This document shows positions 14,259 to 14,543 of a stretch of 14,543 nt of DNA, in pieces; position 1 is the stretch's first letter; each line of letters starts with the position of its first letter. The notes below the pieces were generated by a model. That model was not told where the DNA came from and did not search any database. It saw only the letters and a list, made by a program, of their open reading frames with translations. The translations under genes were made by a program, and so were the position numbers. The stretch comes from Methylococcaceae bacterium (GTDB lineage: Bacteria; Pseudomonadota; Gammaproteobacteria; Methylococcales; Methylomonadaceae). The stretch covers positions 1 to 14,543 of the forward strand of contig CANNNN010000019.1 in NCBI GenBank assembly GCA_947506075.1, written 5' to 3'.

Positions 14259-14543
14259 ATGTTTAGAAAACAGTTTTTTTCTATAAAGTCAGCGCAGACT
14301 ATCTATTTGCATCAATGGGTGTGGAGCGCTTTTGTCCGTGCCGCGCTTACCCCGCTATTATTTGTTGAACTGGCGTTACTCGTGATCTATATGGTTTCCC
14401 ATAGCTGGTCCCGTACTGAAAACATTGCCGCTATGCAGAATCTGGCAAATAACGAATTATCGAGATTGGTCGAAAATCAGGCTGAGGCGATAGAACACCA
14501 ATTGGCCGGAGTCACGCAACTGACCGAACTACTCCGACAAGAA
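14259..14543 (+). CDS. membrane-anchored sensor protein, N-terminal part (runs off right edge)
   Basis: 95 codons open from the ATG at 14259 to the end of the window. After a short basic N-terminus (MFRKQFFSIKSAQ) comes one clear transmembrane helix at about 30-50 (ALTPLLFVELALLVIYMV). A polar, amphipathic stretch follows (NLANNELSRLVENQAEAIEHQLAGVTQ), likely the start of a periplasmic coiled-coil leading to a sensor domain. This layout is common in Cache-type sensor histidine kinases, diguanylate cyclases and chemoreceptors; the output domain is not visible, so the class is open. No strong ribosome site precedes the ATG. An out-of-frame ATG lies at 14254. No in-frame upstream start is better supported. 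Confidence 0.75.
   Translation, partial: MFRKQFFSIKSAQTIYLHQWVWSAFVRAALTPLLFVELALLVIYMVSHSWSRTENIAAMQNLANNELSRLVENQAEAIEHQLAGVTQLTELLRQE

Noticed and set aside
1..14543. CRISPR array, tRNA or rRNA genes, complete insertion sequence
   Set aside because: No regularly spaced repeats, no cloverleaf or rRNA segments recognised, and no transposase or paired terminal repeats seen.

Overview
The window looks like chromosomal DNA of a free-living gammaproteobacterium. A methanotroph-type (Methylococcales) relative is my guess, from the gene styles and the G-run palindromic repeats, but nothing here fixes the taxonomy. It is almost entirely signal-transduction genes, in two unrelated blocks separated by AT-rich, partly decayed DNA.

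Block 1 (1-8676, all minus strand, read right to left) is a compact chemosensory operon: remnant of a chemoreceptor (MCP) -> triple-CheW scaffold -> cheB -> HEAT-repeat protein -> cheR -> cheY-like receiver -> cheA -> STAS-like protein -> second cheY-like receiver (cut by the left window edge). Four of the junctions (HEAT/cheR/cheY/cheA/STAS/RR) are 5 bp or less or ATGA/TAATG overlaps, so translation is probably coupled. The only large internal gap is 173 bp between the triple-CheW gene and cheB, and it is filled with G/C-run hairpin repeats. The core cycle is complete: kinase CheA, adaptor CheW, methyltransferase CheR, methylesterase CheB, receivers. There is no cheZ, cheD or flagellar gene in view. 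The extra STAS and HEAT proteins suggest an output other than, or additional to, a flagellar motor. The MCP heading the operon has lost its sensor half and any credible start codon, so this array either takes receptors from elsewhere or is itself decaying.

The stretch 8677-9278 has no intact gene. It holds the truncation point of the MCP (with an 8-bp direct repeat), a possible minus-strand terminator, a long imperfect hairpin and a broken minus-strand reading frame.

Block 2 (9279-12573, minus strand) is a three-gene translationally coupled operon of lower G+C: an isochorismatase-fold hydrolase that lacks the usual catalytic Asp, a soluble four-PAS histidine kinase, and a single-domain response regulator. 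Divergent from it, across 415 bp of AT-rich DNA containing two perfect palindromes, lies a plus-strand gene (12989-13618) for an excisionase/MerR-type DNA-binding domain fused ahead of a receiver domain. The divergent arrangement suggests that it is the transcriptional partner of the kinase operon; that is inference.

The right end (13619-14258) is another gene-poor stretch with a possible coding fragment and a small terminator-like hairpin. It is followed by the first 95 codons of a membrane-anchored sensor protein running off the window.
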